Shown: piece by piece, positions 42,769-52,244 of the stretch | Position numbering within the stretch: the first letter of the stretch is position 1 | How the letters are laid out: each line of letters begins with the position of its first letter | From: Acuticoccus sp039034015 | Lineage (GTDB): Bacteria > Pseudomonadota > Alphaproteobacteria > Rhizobiales > Amorphaceae | Assembly: GCA_039034015.1 (NCBI GenBank) | Contig: JBCCBM010000005.1 | Span: 62,001-126,000 of the forward strand | Length of the DNA stretch: 64,000 nucleotides | Reading direction: 5' to 3' | Notes under the pieces: generated by a model | Databases searched by the model: none | Told to the model about the DNA's origin: nothing | The model's input: the letters and a program-made list of their open reading frames with translations, nothing else | Position numbers and translations under genes: made by a program

Positions 42769-44030
42769 CAGGCGGCCGCCAGCGCGGTGCGCAACTGCGC
42801 CTCCAACGCCGCTTTCAGGGTTTCATCGCCCACATTTTCAAGCGCTTCGACCAGGAAGGCCTCCACCAAAAGCTGGCGCGCGGTGGCCTCGGGGATGCCC
42901 CGGGCGCGCAGGTAAAAGATGGGATCATCGTCCAGATCGCCGGAGGTGGCGCCGTGGCCGCAGATCACATCATCGGCGTAGATTTCAAGCTCCGGCTTGT
43001 TCACCACCTCGCCCGTGTCGTCGAGGAAGAGGGCGTTTGACATCATGGCAGCGTCGGTCTTTTGCGCGCCCGGGTCAACGTTGATGCGCCCCTGGATCAC
43101 CGCCACCCCGCCCTTGCCGACGGCGGAGCGAAACACCTCGCTGGAGTTGGAGTGGAGCGCGTTGTGGCGCACGATCAGGGTGGTGTCCGCGTGCCGCTCG
43201 CCAATGGCAACGGTTGCGGTGCGAAAGTTTGCCTCCGCCTCATCGCCCGCCACGTGGCAAAAGGCTTGGTTGCGGGCAAGGCCAAGGCCGGTCGCCACCG
43301 TCAGATGATCGAGCTTGGCGTCCTTCCCCATCTCGATGTGGTGGCTTGAAAGGTGCACCGAGTTTTCCGCACCATCGGTGACGCGCACCCATGAAGCGTC
43401 CGCATCATCGGCGATGAAGAGTTCCACCAATGTGTTGTTGAGCGCATGGGTGGCGCCGGCAAAGCGCTCCACCACACGCACCGATGCGCCGCTTTCCACG
43501 ATGACCGCGACGCGACCCATGATAAGCGCATCCTCCGTGGCAAGGTGCAGAAGGTCCACATCGCCCGCGTCGCCGGTGACGTGGAGCACGATGCCGCCGT
43601 CAAAAAGGCCGACGTTGGCGAGCGTCAGGGGATCGTCGCTGTCGGCCACAAGGCTGCCCACGCGATCCACCGGCGCGCCCGCGTCAAGAAGGCCGTGGAG
43701 CGTCGCATTTTGCGGCGCTGCGGAGGCGTCTGGCGCGAACCGCCCGTTGGCAATCACGATGCGCGCCGCGTCCGACAGCGGCGGGTGGGCTGCTGCAAGG
43801 CGGGCGATTTCGTCGGCTGATGCTGCGCGCGCGGCGGCCGGCAGCGTGCGAAGGCGCGCCTTGAGGTCGGTGTATTTGTACGCTTCGACCCGCCGGTGGG
43901 GGAGGCCCGCGGCGGCAAACCGGCGGAACGCGTCCGCCCGGCGCACGTCCAGGGGCTTTTCCGTAAAATGCTTGGCGCGGGCCTCAAAAAGGTCTGAGAG
44001 CGCGCGCTCCGCGTCCGTGGGGGCCACCAT
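42768..44030 (-). CDS. sufD: Fe-S scaffold protein SufD
   Basis: This 420-residue protein is the SufD partner of SufB in the SufBC2D scaffold complex. It shows the family beta-helix core and the C-terminal segment CGHGATSGDLDDDPIFYLRARGI. Its start follows the sufC stop with no gap and its stop overlaps sufS, indicating tight co-translation. Confidence 0.95.
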   Translation of the reverse strand: MVAPTDAERALSDLFEARAKHFTEKPLDVRRADAFRRFAAAGLPHRRVEAYKYTDLKARLRTLPAAARAASADEIARLAAAHPPLSDAARIVIANGRFAPDASAAPQNATLHGLLDAGAPVDRVGSLVADSDDPLTLANVGLFDGGIVLHVTGDAGDVDLLHLATEDALIMGRVAVIVESGASVRVVERFAGATHALNNTLVELFIADDADASWVRVTDGAENSVHLSSHHIEMGKDAKLDHLTVATGLGLARNQAFCHVAGDEAEANFRTATVAIGERHADTTLIVRHNALHSNSSEVFRSAVGKGGVAVIQGRINVDPGAQKTDAAMMSNALFLDDTGEVVNKPELEIYADDVICGHGATSGDLDDDPIFYLRARGIPEATARQLLVEAFLVEALENVGDETLKAALEAQLRTALAAA

Positions 44031-44783
44031 TTATGCCGCCTCCAGGATCTCAGCGTAGCCCTTGGCCTCCAGCTCGGCCGCAAGCTCTGGACCGCCCGAG
44101 CGCACGATTTTGCCATCGGCCAGCACGTGCACGCGGTCGGGTTTGATGTAGTCCAGAAGCCGCTGATAGTGGGTGATCACCAGGAACGAGCGGTCGGGGC
44201 CGCGAAGGGCGTTGACGCCCTCCGACACAATGCGAAGCGCATCGATATCGAGGCCAGAATCGGTTTCGTCGAGCACGGCGAGTTTGGGCTCAAGAAGCGC
44301 CATTTGCATGATTTCATTGCGCTTTTTCTCACCACCCGAGAAGCCCACATTGATGGGGCGGCGCAGCATCTCTTGGCGCACGCCAAGCTTTTCGGCCGCG
44401 CCCTTCACCGCCTTCATGAACTCGGGCGTGGAGAGCGCCGGCTCGCCGCGCGCCTCGCGCTGCGCGTTCATGGCGTGCTTGAGAAAGGTCATCGTGGCAA
44501 CGCCCGGCACCTCTACCGGGTATTGGAAGGCGAGGAACACGCCGGCCGCCGCCCGCTCCTCCGGCTCCATTTCCAAAAGATCTTCGCCCTGGAAGTGGAC
44601 AGTGCCCTCGGTCACGTCATAGCCGTCTTTGCCGGCGATGATGTTGCCCAGCGTCGACTTGCCGGACCCGTTGGGGCCCATGATGGCGTGCACTTCACCG
44701 GGCTTGAGGTGGAACGAGAGGCCTTTCAGAATTTCCCGGTCTTCGTCCTCGACCTTGGCGTGAAGATTTTGAATATTCAGCAT
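44031..44783 (-). CDS. sufC: Fe-S assembly ATPase SufC
   Basis: This 250-residue ABC-type ATPase drives the SufBCD scaffold. Walker A is GPNGSGKST, the signature FSGGEKKRNEIMQ, and Walker B LAVLDETDSGLD, all diagnostic of SufC. ATG 44783 is preferred to 44795 because of the GGATGAAATC ribosome-binding context. Confidence 0.97.
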   Translation of the reverse strand: MLNIQNLHAKVEDEDREILKGLSFHLKPGEVHAIMGPNGSGKSTLGNIIAGKDGYDVTEGTVHFQGEDLLEMEPEERAAAGVFLAFQYPVEVPGVATMTFLKHAMNAQREARGEPALSTPEFMKAVKGAAEKLGVRQEMLRRPINVGFSGGEKKRNEIMQMALLEPKLAVLDETDSGLDIDALRIVSEGVNALRGPDRSFLVITHYQRLLDYIKPDRVHVLADGKIVRSGGPELAAELEAKGYAEILEAA

Positions 44784-44879
44784 GATTTCATCCATCCTGC
44801 GGAAAACCGCGGTGGGTGGCGCGCGGGGCGCGACCAACAATTTCCGTTCAGACCGATCGCAACGATGGGGCGTGGGCCG

Positions 44880-46403
44880 TCAGCCCACAGACCCTTCCAG
44901 CGAAACGCCGATCAGCTTTTGCGCTTCCACCGCAAACTCCATGGGGAGTTGCTGGATGACGTCGCGCACAAAGCCGTTCACGATCAGCGCGACCGCTTCT
45001 TCCTCACCGATCCCGCGGGAGCGTGCGTAAAAGAGCTGATCATCGGAGATCTTTGACGTCGTGGCTTCGTGCTCGAACTGCGCGGTGCCGGTTTTCGATT
45101 CCACATAGGGGATCGTGATGGCCGAACATTGATCACCGATCAGCAACGAGTCGCACTGCGTGTAGTTGCGCGCCCGCTTTGCCTTGCGGTTGGCCTGCAC
45201 CAACCCGCGATAGGTGTTCATGGAGCGGCCGGCCGAAATCCCTTTCGAGATGATGCGCGAGGATGATCCTTCGCCCAGATGGATCATCTTTGTGCCGGAG
45301 TCGATCTGCTGTTTGCCGTTGGAAATCGCGATGGAATAAAACTCGCCGCGCGATTCCTTCCCGCGGAGGATACAGGACGGATACTTCCAGGTGATCGCCG
45401 AGCCAGTCTCCACCTGTGTCCACGAGATCTTTGATCGATCGCCCCGGCAATCGCCACGCTTGGTGACAAAGTTGTAGATCCCACCTTTGCCTTCAGCATC
45501 CCCAGGATACCAATTCTGAACGGTCGAGTATTTGACCTCTGCATCGTCGAGCGCCACGATTTCCACCACCGCTGCGTGCAGCTGGTTTTCATCGCGCATG
45601 GGGGCCGTGCAGCCCTCAAGATACGAGACGTACGAGCCCTTGTCGGCGATGATGAGCGTGCGCTCAAATTGGCCAGTGTTTTGTTCGTTGATGCGGAAGT
45701 AGGTGGATAGCTCCATGGGACAGCGCACGCCCGGCGGCACGTAAACAAACGAGCCATCCGTGAAGACTGCGCAGTTGAGCGTTGCGAAATAATTGTCCGT
45801 CACCGGGACAACACTCGCCAAATATTTTTGGATAAGCTCCGGATGCTCGCGGATCGCCTCGGAGATCGAGCAGAAGATGACGCCAGCCTTCCTCAACTCT
45901 TCCTTGAAGGTGGTGACCACGGAGACTGAATCAAAAACAGCATCCACCGCGACGCGGCCGTACGGCGCTGTGCCGCCCGCATCATCGTCCAGCGTGGAGG
46001 GCTCGCCCTGCTTGCGCACGCCGGCCAGAATTTCCTGCTCTTTCAGCGGGATGCCGAGCTTCTCGTAGGTCGCCAACAGTTCGGGGTCGACTTCATCCAA
46101 CGACTTTGGCGCGTCTTCGAAGCTCTTCGGCGCCGCGTAGTAATAGATGTCGTTGTAGTCGATCTTTGGGTAGTCCACAGAGGCCCAGTCGGGCTCCTCC
46201 ATGGTGAGCCAGCGTTGGTATGCCTCAAGGCGCCACTTCAACATCCACTCTGGCTCGTCTTTCTTGGCCGAGATGAACGCAATCACCTCAGGCGAAAGGC
46301 CTTTGGGTGCCTTTTCGCTCTCGATATCGGTGATGAAGCCGTATTTATATTTGTCCACATCGATCGCGGCGACGCGGTCAATGGTCTCTTGCACTGCTGG
46401 CAT
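44880..46403 (-). CDS. sufB: Fe-S scaffold protein SufB
   Basis: This 507-residue scaffold protein assembles nascent Fe-S clusters. Family segments include YGFITDIESEKAPKGLS, VRCPMELSTYFRIN, YLEGCTAPMRDENQLHAAVVE and the C-terminal SRGIGEEEAVALIVNGF. ATG 46403 has a strong GGAGGGG ribosome-binding site. It sits between the cysteine desulfurase and sufC. Confidence 0.97.
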   Translation of the reverse strand: MPAVQETIDRVAAIDVDKYKYGFITDIESEKAPKGLSPEVIAFISAKKDEPEWMLKWRLEAYQRWLTMEEPDWASVDYPKIDYNDIYYYAAPKSFEDAPKSLDEVDPELLATYEKLGIPLKEQEILAGVRKQGEPSTLDDDAGGTAPYGRVAVDAVFDSVSVVTTFKEELRKAGVIFCSISEAIREHPELIQKYLASVVPVTDNYFATLNCAVFTDGSFVYVPPGVRCPMELSTYFRINEQNTGQFERTLIIADKGSYVSYLEGCTAPMRDENQLHAAVVEIVALDDAEVKYSTVQNWYPGDAEGKGGIYNFVTKRGDCRGDRSKISWTQVETGSAITWKYPSCILRGKESRGEFYSIAISNGKQQIDSGTKMIHLGEGSSSRIISKGISAGRSMNTYRGLVQANRKAKRARNYTQCDSLLIGDQCSAITIPYVESKTGTAQFEHEATTSKISDDQLFYARSRGIGEEEAVALIVNGFVRDVIQQLPMEFAVEAQKLIGVSLEGSVG

Positions 46404-46448
46404 AATTTCCCCTCCGCACGGGTTCAAAGCCCGTAGGTTGGACCAGTT

Positions 46449-47588
46449 CTAAGATATAGTCTTGACACCCATTGGCACAACCGCCTCCTGCAACGCCAGC
46501 AAAAAACGATCAAGATCGGCCGCTGCACCGCTGGGGCCAACGCTTGCCCGCAGCGCCGTCCGCGACCGCGCGTCCGGCACGCCCATGGCCGCCAGCACAT
46601 GGCTCGGCTGCACCGTGCCCGATGAACACGCCGCCCCCGAGGAGAGCGCAGCGCCTGCCATATCAAGCGCGATCAATGCAAGCTCCGCCGGCACCGCCCC
46701 CACCGAAAAGAGCACCGTGTTGGGAAGCCGCTCGGCCCCCGCGCCAAACACCACAGCATCCGGAAAATGCGCCAAAAGGTCCCGCTCGAATGCTTCTCGG
46801 GCAACGCGGGTCTCGGCCCACGCGTCGGCGTTGGCGGCGGGGCCGGCAAGGCTCGCGCCAAATCCCGCGATTGCCGTCACATTCTCGGTGCCGCCGCGGG
46901 CGCCTCGCTCCTGCCCGCCCCCGGTGAGAAGGGGCGGCACGTGCGTTGCCGTCCGCTTCACCAGCGCGCCAACCCCAAAGGGCGCACCAAGCTTGTGGCC
47001 CGAAAGCGCCACCGTGTCGGCCATGAGAGCACCGTCGGAGAGCCGGCCAAAGGCCTGCACCGCATCCGTGTGCACCGTTGCCCCAAAGCGCGCGGCAAGG
47101 GCGGCCACGTCCGAAAGCGGCTGCACGACGCCCGTCTCATTGTTGGCCGCCATCACCGCCACCAGCGCCGGCCGCGGATCGGCGGCAAGCAAATCCTCCA
47201 GCGCGCCAAGGTCGATGACGCCATGGCCGTCCACAGGGCACACGGCCGCTTCGCCAAATCGCCCGCCGGCACGCACGGCCGCATGCTCCACCGCCGAAAC
47301 AATCAACCGCTCGGCCGGCGCGCGCCCCTCCCCCGCAACGCCCGGTGACAGGGCCATGTTGTTGGCCTCCGTCCCGCCGCTCGTAAACGTGACGCGGTCG
47401 GCCGGCACACCAAACCGGGCCCCGAGCGCCCGGCGCACCGTCTCAATGGTGACCCTTGCGGCGCGCCCTTCGGCATGCACCGCGGACGCGTTGCCAAGGC
47501 TGAGCGCGTCCACAACCGCCGCCCGCGCCTGTGGCGAAAGGGGGGCTGTCGCGTTCCAGTCGAGATAAAGGCGGGGGGTTGCGGGCAT
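46449..47588 (-). CDS. Cysteine desulfurase, IscS/NifS-like
   Basis: This 379-residue PLP enzyme is of the IscS/NifS class, distinct from SufS. Features include YLDWNATAPLSPQ, TSGGTEANNMAL, the PLP lysine in SGHKLGAPFG and the active-site loop GAACSSGTVQPSHVLAAMG. It is the first gene of the suf series, 45 bp ahead of sufB. No IscR repressor gene precedes it, unlike many related clusters. Confidence 0.93.
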   Translation of the reverse strand: MPATPRLYLDWNATAPLSPQARAAVVDALSLGNASAVHAEGRAARVTIETVRRALGARFGVPADRVTFTSGGTEANNMALSPGVAGEGRAPAERLIVSAVEHAAVRAGGRFGEAAVCPVDGHGVIDLGALEDLLAADPRPALVAVMAANNETGVVQPLSDVAALAARFGATVHTDAVQAFGRLSDGALMADTVALSGHKLGAPFGVGALVKRTATHVPPLLTGGGQERGARGGTENVTAIAGFGASLAGPAANADAWAETRVAREAFERDLLAHFPDAVVFGAGAERLPNTVLFSVGAVPAELALIALDMAGAALSSGAACSSGTVQPSHVLAAMGVPDARSRTALRASVGPSGAAADLDRFLLALQEAVVPMGVKTIS

Positions 47589-47654
47589 CGATGCGCTTGA
47601 ATGTGCCTGTAGCGTTGATATTTACGGCGCGGTACCACCGAATATGGGGTTTTG

Positions 47655-48344
47655 ATGCCTGAGGTCATCTTCACCGGGCCGGCCGGGCGCTTGGAGGGGC
47701 GGCTTCAACCCTCCAGCGATCGTCGCGCACCGCTTGCCATCGTCCTGCACCCGCACCCTCACTTCGGCGGGACGATGAACAATCAGATCATCTACAACCT
47801 CTTTTACATGTTTAAGGAGCGTAATTTCACCGTTTTGCGCTTCAACTTCCGCGGGGTGGGCCGCAGCCAGGGCGAGTTCGACCACGGCACCGGCGAGCTT
47901 GCGGACGCCGCCTCTGCCCTCGACTGGATGCAGTCCGTCCACCCCGACGCGCGGGGCTGCTGGATCGCGGGCTTCTCGTTCGGCGCCTGGATCGGCATGC
48001 AACTTTTGATGCGCCGGCCCGAGGTGGAGGGTTTTATGTCCATCGCGCCGCCGGCCAACCTTCACGATTTCTCGTTCCTGGCGCCTTGCCCCTCCTCCGG
48101 CCTCATCATCCACGGCGACCGCGACCGCGTGGCCCTGCCCAAAGACACGCAAACGCTGGTGGACAAGCTCAAACTCCAGAAGGGGATCAAAATCACGCAT
48201 TCCGTGATCCCCGGCGCCAACCACTTTTTTGAAGGCCAGGTGGACGAGCTTGTCGGCCACTGCGCCGACTATCTCGACATGCGCCTTGGGCTCACGCCCG
48301 AGGAAGAGGTTGCAAAGCTTGCCGCACCACCTGCGGCTGGCTGA
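47655..48344 (+). CDS. Alpha/beta hydrolase of unknown substrate
   Basis: This 229-residue cytoplasmic protein has the alpha/beta hydrolase fold: HPHPHFGGTMNNQI near the oxyanion hole, nucleophile elbow GFSFGAW, and the catalytic histidine in GANHFFEG. It belongs to the small-hydrolase group common in alphaproteobacteria beside suf genes. The substrate is unknown. ATG 47655 is used; a TTG one codon earlier is also possible. Confidence 0.85.
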   Translation: MPEVIFTGPAGRLEGRLQPSSDRRAPLAIVLHPHPHFGGTMNNQIIYNLFYMFKERNFTVLRFNFRGVGRSQGEFDHGTGELADAASALDWMQSVHPDARGCWIAGFSFGAWIGMQLLMRRPEVEGFMSIAPPANLHDFSFLAPCPSSGLIIHGDRDRVALPKDTQTLVDKLKLQKGIKITHSVIPGANHFFEGQVDELVGHCADYLDMRLGLTPEEEVAKLAAPPAAG

Positions 48345-48386
48345 ACGATCCCGTGGGGGCCGCACCCAGCACTCCCGCCTGAGGTC

Positions 48387-48633
48387 CATTGTCTCCCGCG
48401 GAACAATGAGCCTCAACCCACGCTTCGCTCCGCCGGCACAATTGCCGGCGTTCTTCGATGCCAAAGTCGGCAACAGCCGACTTTGTTGGGGTTGACCCTC
48501 ATTCGCCTCCGGGAGCTTCTGAGGGTGTCGGCTCCACCGAACGGCGCTTGCCGCCGTTCGGCATCCTAAAACGGCGAAATTCGCGAGCGAATTTCGCAGG
48601 AACGTCGGCCGGAAGACCGTCGCGCTGCGGTCT
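48387..48633. repeat. Cluster of seven consecutive inverted repeats
   Basis: The 313-bp gap between the hydrolase and anmK is packed with hairpins. Their arms are 48387-48392/48403-48408, 48431-48438/48443-48450, 48463-48471/48476-48484, 48495-48501/48520-48526, 48537-48546/48552-48561, 48575-48584/48587-48596 and 48614-48619/48628-48633. Four have perfect arms of 8-10 bp and loops of 2-5 bases. None is followed by a clear T-run and no open frame fits. It lies between two convergent stops. Confidence 0.85.
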
Positions 48634-48657
48634 CACCAAAGGAACAGTTTTGGATCG

Positions 48658-49794
48658 CTAAGCGCGTGGACTTGCTTTCACGCCGCCCTTGAGGGGAGCT
48701 TTAATTCCTGTCGTGCCTGGGAAGGTGATGGGCCAACCTTTTTGGCTGCGCACCGCCAGATAGGCGAATGCTTCGGCCTCGACTGTGTCGGGGTCATGGC
48801 CAATGGCGCTGACGGTGGTAAACTTTGCGCCCGTCGCCTCGGCAATGAAACGCATGAGTGTTGCGTTGTGGGTGCCGCCGCCGGCCGCAATGATGGTGCC
48901 CGGCATGCCGTGGGGCGCGAGGCCCCGGGCAATTGCCTCAGCAGAAAACCTTGTGAGGGTTGCCACCCTGTCGGGCAACGCGAGGCCGGCCACCGGCGCG
49001 GCGCTGAAGGCGTCACGGTCCAGCGATTTTGGGGCGGGGGCGTCGAAAAAGGGGTGGCTGAGGAGGGTGGCGAGCGCGGCGCGGTCGACGGTGCCTGTGG
49101 CAGCAAGGGCGCCGTTTTCGTCAAACCGGGCGCCGATGGTCGCCATTTGGTCGTCGATCATGGCGCTCGCGGGGCCGGTATCGAAGGCAATCAGGCGCTC
49201 GCCATCGATGAGGGTGAGGTTTGCGACGCCGCCAAGGTTGAGGACGGCGCAAGGCTCGGCAACGCCGGCCGCCCGCACCATCGCCCGGTGATAGGCCGGG
49301 ACGAGCGGCGCGCCCTCACCGCCCGCCGCCACATCGGCGCTGCGAAAATCATAGACAACCGGGATGCCAAAGCGGGCGGCAAGGGCAGCGCCGTCGCCAA
49401 GCTGCATCGTCATGCGCCGGGCGGGGGCGTGGAACACGGTTTGCCCGTGCCAGCCGATGAGATCGACCGGGCCCGTTTCGCGCAGGAGCGCTGCGATGGC
49501 GTTGCCGTGGGAGACGGTGACCGCCGCCTCGGCTGCGGCGAGCGCTTGCGTGCGGGTGGCGCCGGTGGGGGCGGTGGCCGCGTCCACCATGGCGGCGCGC
49601 AGGAGGGCGCGCACATCGTCGGTGTAGGGGTGCATCAGGGATGGGCCGCGGGTGAGCGCGCCGTCACCGTCCGTGGTGAGGCACGCCACATCAATCCCAT
49701 CCATCGAGGTGCCGGAGATGACGCCCAGCGCGGTGAGGGTTGCGTTCGCATCAGCAAGGTGCGAACCGGGCGCCATGGCGCGATCAGACTTCAT
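48658..49794 (-). CDS. anmK: Anhydro-N-acetylmuramic acid kinase
   Basis: This protein of about 378 residues phosphorylates anhydro-MurNAc during peptidoglycan recycling. It has the family opening LTALGVISGTSMDGIDVA, GWHGQTVFHAP, LNLGGVANLT and GGGTHN motifs. ATG 49794 is chosen because GTGAGGG precedes it; ATG 49776 is possible. Either start overlaps the tyrS start on the other strand. Confidence 0.9.
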   Translation of the reverse strand: MKSDRAMAPGSHLADANATLTALGVISGTSMDGIDVACLTTDGDGALTRGPSLMHPYTDDVRALLRAAMVDAATAPTGATRTQALAAAEAAVTVSHGNAIAALLRETGPVDLIGWHGQTVFHAPARRMTMQLGDGAALAARFGIPVVYDFRSADVAAGGEGAPLVPAYHRAMVRAAGVAEPCAVLNLGGVANLTLIDGERLIAFDTGPASAMIDDQMATIGARFDENGALAATGTVDRAALATLLSHPFFDAPAPKSLDRDAFSAAPVAGLALPDRVATLTRFSAEAIARGLAPHGMPGTIIAAGGGTHNATLMRFIAEATGAKFTTVSAIGHDPDTVEAEAFAYLAVRSQKGWPITFPGTTGIKAPLKGGVKASPRA

Positions 49795-51019
49795 CAAAAC
49801 CCTCACCGAACGCGGTTTCATCCACCAGATGAGCGACGCGGACGGCCTTGACACCGCCTGCGCCACGGAGCGCATCACCGCCTATATCGGCTTTGACTGT
49901 ACCGCGAGCAGCCTTCATGTGGGCAGCCTCGTCCAGATCATGCTTCTCCACTGGTTGCAGCAGACCGGCCACCGGCCCATCGTGCTCATGGGCGGCGGGA
50001 CAACGCGCATCGGCGACCCCTCCGGCCGGGACACCACGCGCCAACTCCTCAGCGTTGCGGACATTGAGGCCAACAAGGCCGGGATCTTTCGCGTCTTCGA
50101 GCCGTTTTTGACGTTCGGCCAAGGGCCCACCGATGCGATCATGGCCGACAACGCCGATTGGCTGGCAGCGCTCGAATACGTGCCGTTCCTCCGGGATGTG
50201 GGGCGGCACTTTTCGGTGAACCGCATGCTGACGATGGATTCGGTCCGCCTCCGCCTTGATCGCGAGCAGCCCCTGTCGTTCCTGGAATTCAACTACATGG
50301 TGCTCCAGGCCTATGATTTTGTGGAGCTCAACCGCCGCTATGGCTGCCGCCTGCAGATGGGCGGGTCAGACCAGTGGGGCAACATCGTGTCCGGCATCGA
50401 CCTTGGGCGGCGCATCACCGGCGCGGGGCTTTTTGCGCTCACAACGCCGCTGATCACCACCGCCGCCGGCACCAAAATGGGCAAGACCGCCGATGGCGCC
50501 GTCTGGCTGAACGCCGACCGCACCAGCCCCTACGACTATTTTCAGTTTTGGCGAAACACGGCCGACGCCGACGTTGGCCGCTTTCTGCGCCTTTTCACCA
50601 CCATGCCCATCGCCGAGATTGCGCGGCTTGCGGCGCTGGCGGGTGCGGAGATCAACGAGGCGAAAAAGACGCTCGCCCTTGAAGCCACTGCGCTCGTCCA
50701 CGGCCGGGCGGCCGCGGAGGCGGCCGCTGCAACCGCTGTTGCCACCTTTGAGGCCGGCACGCTCGACGATGGATTGCCAACAATTTCCATGACCGCGGCA
50801 GAGATTGAGGCCGGGGTGGGGCTGTTGTCCGCGCTTGTGGATGCGGGGCTTGCGGGCTCCAACAGCGAGGCCCGCCGCTCTGTGCAAGGGGGCGCGGTGC
50901 GGCTCAACGATGCGCGCGTTGAGAGCGCGACGCGCATGTTGGCACCGGCCGATTTTGACGGCGGCGTTGCAAAGCTTTCCGTCGGCAAAAAGCGCCACGC
51001 GCTTGTGCGGCTGACCTAA
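49775..51019 (+). CDS. tyrS: Tyrosyl-tRNA synthetase
   Basis: This 414-residue class I synthetase has the HIGH-like HVGS near residue 47, the KMSKS-like KMGKT near residue 235 and a C-terminal S4 RNA-binding domain (SNSEARRSVQGGAVRLND). ATG 49775 gives the standard N-terminus SDFIKTLTERGFIHQ. It shares a CATG start tetranucleotide with the opposite-strand anmK region and ends overlapping the convergent speD by three bases. Confidence 0.96.
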   Translation: MARSDFIKTLTERGFIHQMSDADGLDTACATERITAYIGFDCTASSLHVGSLVQIMLLHWLQQTGHRPIVLMGGGTTRIGDPSGRDTTRQLLSVADIEANKAGIFRVFEPFLTFGQGPTDAIMADNADWLAALEYVPFLRDVGRHFSVNRMLTMDSVRLRLDREQPLSFLEFNYMVLQAYDFVELNRRYGCRLQMGGSDQWGNIVSGIDLGRRITGAGLFALTTPLITTAAGTKMGKTADGAVWLNADRTSPYDYFQFWRNTADADVGRFLRLFTTMPIAEIARLAALAGAEINEAKKTLALEATALVHGRAAAEAAAATAVATFEAGTLDDGLPTISMTAAEIEAGVGLLSALVDAGLAGSNSEARRSVQGGAVRLNDARVESATRMLAPADFDGGVAKLSVGKKRHALVRLT

Positions 51020-51474
51020 AGGCCCCTGCCGCGCAAAAACTCGCTGACGGCAATGCGGTCGGGCTGAAAAGCCTCGCGCAAAACCTCCACGCACGCTTCG
51101 GGCGCGGTGTCGCCGCACATAAAAATGTCGAGCGCGGCATAGTCATGTTCGGGCCAGGAGTGGATCGAGATGTGACTTTCGGCGAGCACCGCGACGCCCG
51201 AGACGCCCGAATTGTCGTCAAAATGGTGGAGGTGCACGTGGAGGAGTGTTGCCCCTGCCGCCTCCACGCAGGAGACGAGCGTCTTTTCGATGTGGGCAAT
51301 GTCGTCCAACCGATCGCCCCCATAAAGGTCGACAATCAGATGGGCGCCGGCACAGCGCACCCCATCGCGCAGCATCAGATGCTCTCCGTCGACACTGGCG
51401 CTTGCCGCAGGGGTTTTTGGCCGGTGCCACTCAACCGCTGTTTTCGCCGCCGCCGATGCATCCCGCTGCGCCAT
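51016..51474 (-). CDS. speD: S-adenosylmethionine decarboxylase proenzyme
   Basis: This 152-residue proenzyme supplies aminopropyl groups for spermidine synthesis. The self-cleavage site is the Glu-Ser bond in LAESHISIHSWPE, which creates the pyruvoyl cofactor. ATG 51474 follows CAGGAGTGGCGT, a good ribosome-binding site. No speE is adjacent. Confidence 0.95.
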   Translation of the reverse strand: MAQRDASAAAKTAVEWHRPKTPAASASVDGEHLMLRDGVRCAGAHLIVDLYGGDRLDDIAHIEKTLVSCVEAAGATLLHVHLHHFDDNSGVSGVAVLAESHISIHSWPEHDYAALDIFMCGDTAPEACVEVLREAFQPDRIAVSEFLRGRGL

Positions 51475-51666
51475 ACGCCACTCCTGTTCATTGGGTAAGC
51501 CATGGACATTAATGCGGCACCCCCCGCATTTCAAGAATCAAAAGCGCACTCAGCGCGCAAATGATCGGCGCGCGCCCCGCGCAACCCGTCCATGCGTTCG
51601 GCAGGGTTGTGCATTGTGTTCGGTTCGCTATATCACGCCACAGCATATATCGAGCCGGAATAGGAC

Positions 51667-52233
51667 GTGCCGTTGCCCGCCGATCTCAGCCCCGTCAGCA
51701 CGCTGTGCCTGGCCATCCTCCATCGCGGGGAGGCAACGGGCTATGAGATAAAGAAAGAGTGCGTCGAGGGCGACTATCGCTATTTCATCGACGCCAGCTA
51801 TGGCGCCATCTACCCGGCCCTTGCCCGCCTCGCCGCCGAGGGGTTTGCCACCCACCGGGAAGAGACGCAGCCCGGCCGCCCGGCCCGCAAAGTCTATGCC
51901 ATCACGCCAAAGGGGCGCGATGCGCTCCTGACCGCGCTGTCCGAACCGCCCGAGCCCGACGTCTTTCGCTCCCGCTTCCTGCTGGTGGCAAAATTTGCGT
52001 CCGAGCTGCCCCAAGAGGTGGTTGCGCGCGCCCTTGCCGAGCGCCGGCGCCAGCTGGCCGAAGAGCTGGAGCACATTGCCAAATTCGTGGAGGGCGAGGG
52101 TGACTCGCCCGCCGCCAACTGGCTCGCCGCCTATGGTCGCGCCTGCCTCAGCGCCTCCCTCGATCACATTGACACCAACGGGGATGCGCTGGTTGCCCTC
52201 GCCGACCGCCCCGTCGCCCACGCTGCGGAGTAG
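51667..52233 (+). CDS. PadR-family transcriptional regulator
   Basis: This 188-residue protein has the PadR winged helix at residues about 10-85 (TGYEIKKECVEGDYRYFIDASYGAIYPALARLAAEG) and a C-terminal dimerisation helix pair. PadR proteins usually repress neighbouring efflux or detoxification genes, and the RND adaptor gene starts 11 bp downstream, so it probably controls this pump. The start is GTG 51667 with a weak ribosome-binding site. Confidence 0.88.
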   Translation: MPLPADLSPVSTLCLAILHRGEATGYEIKKECVEGDYRYFIDASYGAIYPALARLAAEGFATHREETQPGRPARKVYAITPKGRDALLTALSEPPEPDVFRSRFLLVAKFASELPQEVVARALAERRRQLAEELEHIAKFVEGEGDSPAANWLAAYGRACLSASLDHIDTNGDALVALADRPVAHAAE

Positions 52234-52244
52234 ATCTTCAAAAC

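Noticed and set aside
48397..48660. GGAAC elements at 48400 and 48640 as EcfG promoters
   Set aside because: Neither has CGTT 16-17 bp downstream, and no plus-strand gene follows at a suitable distance.
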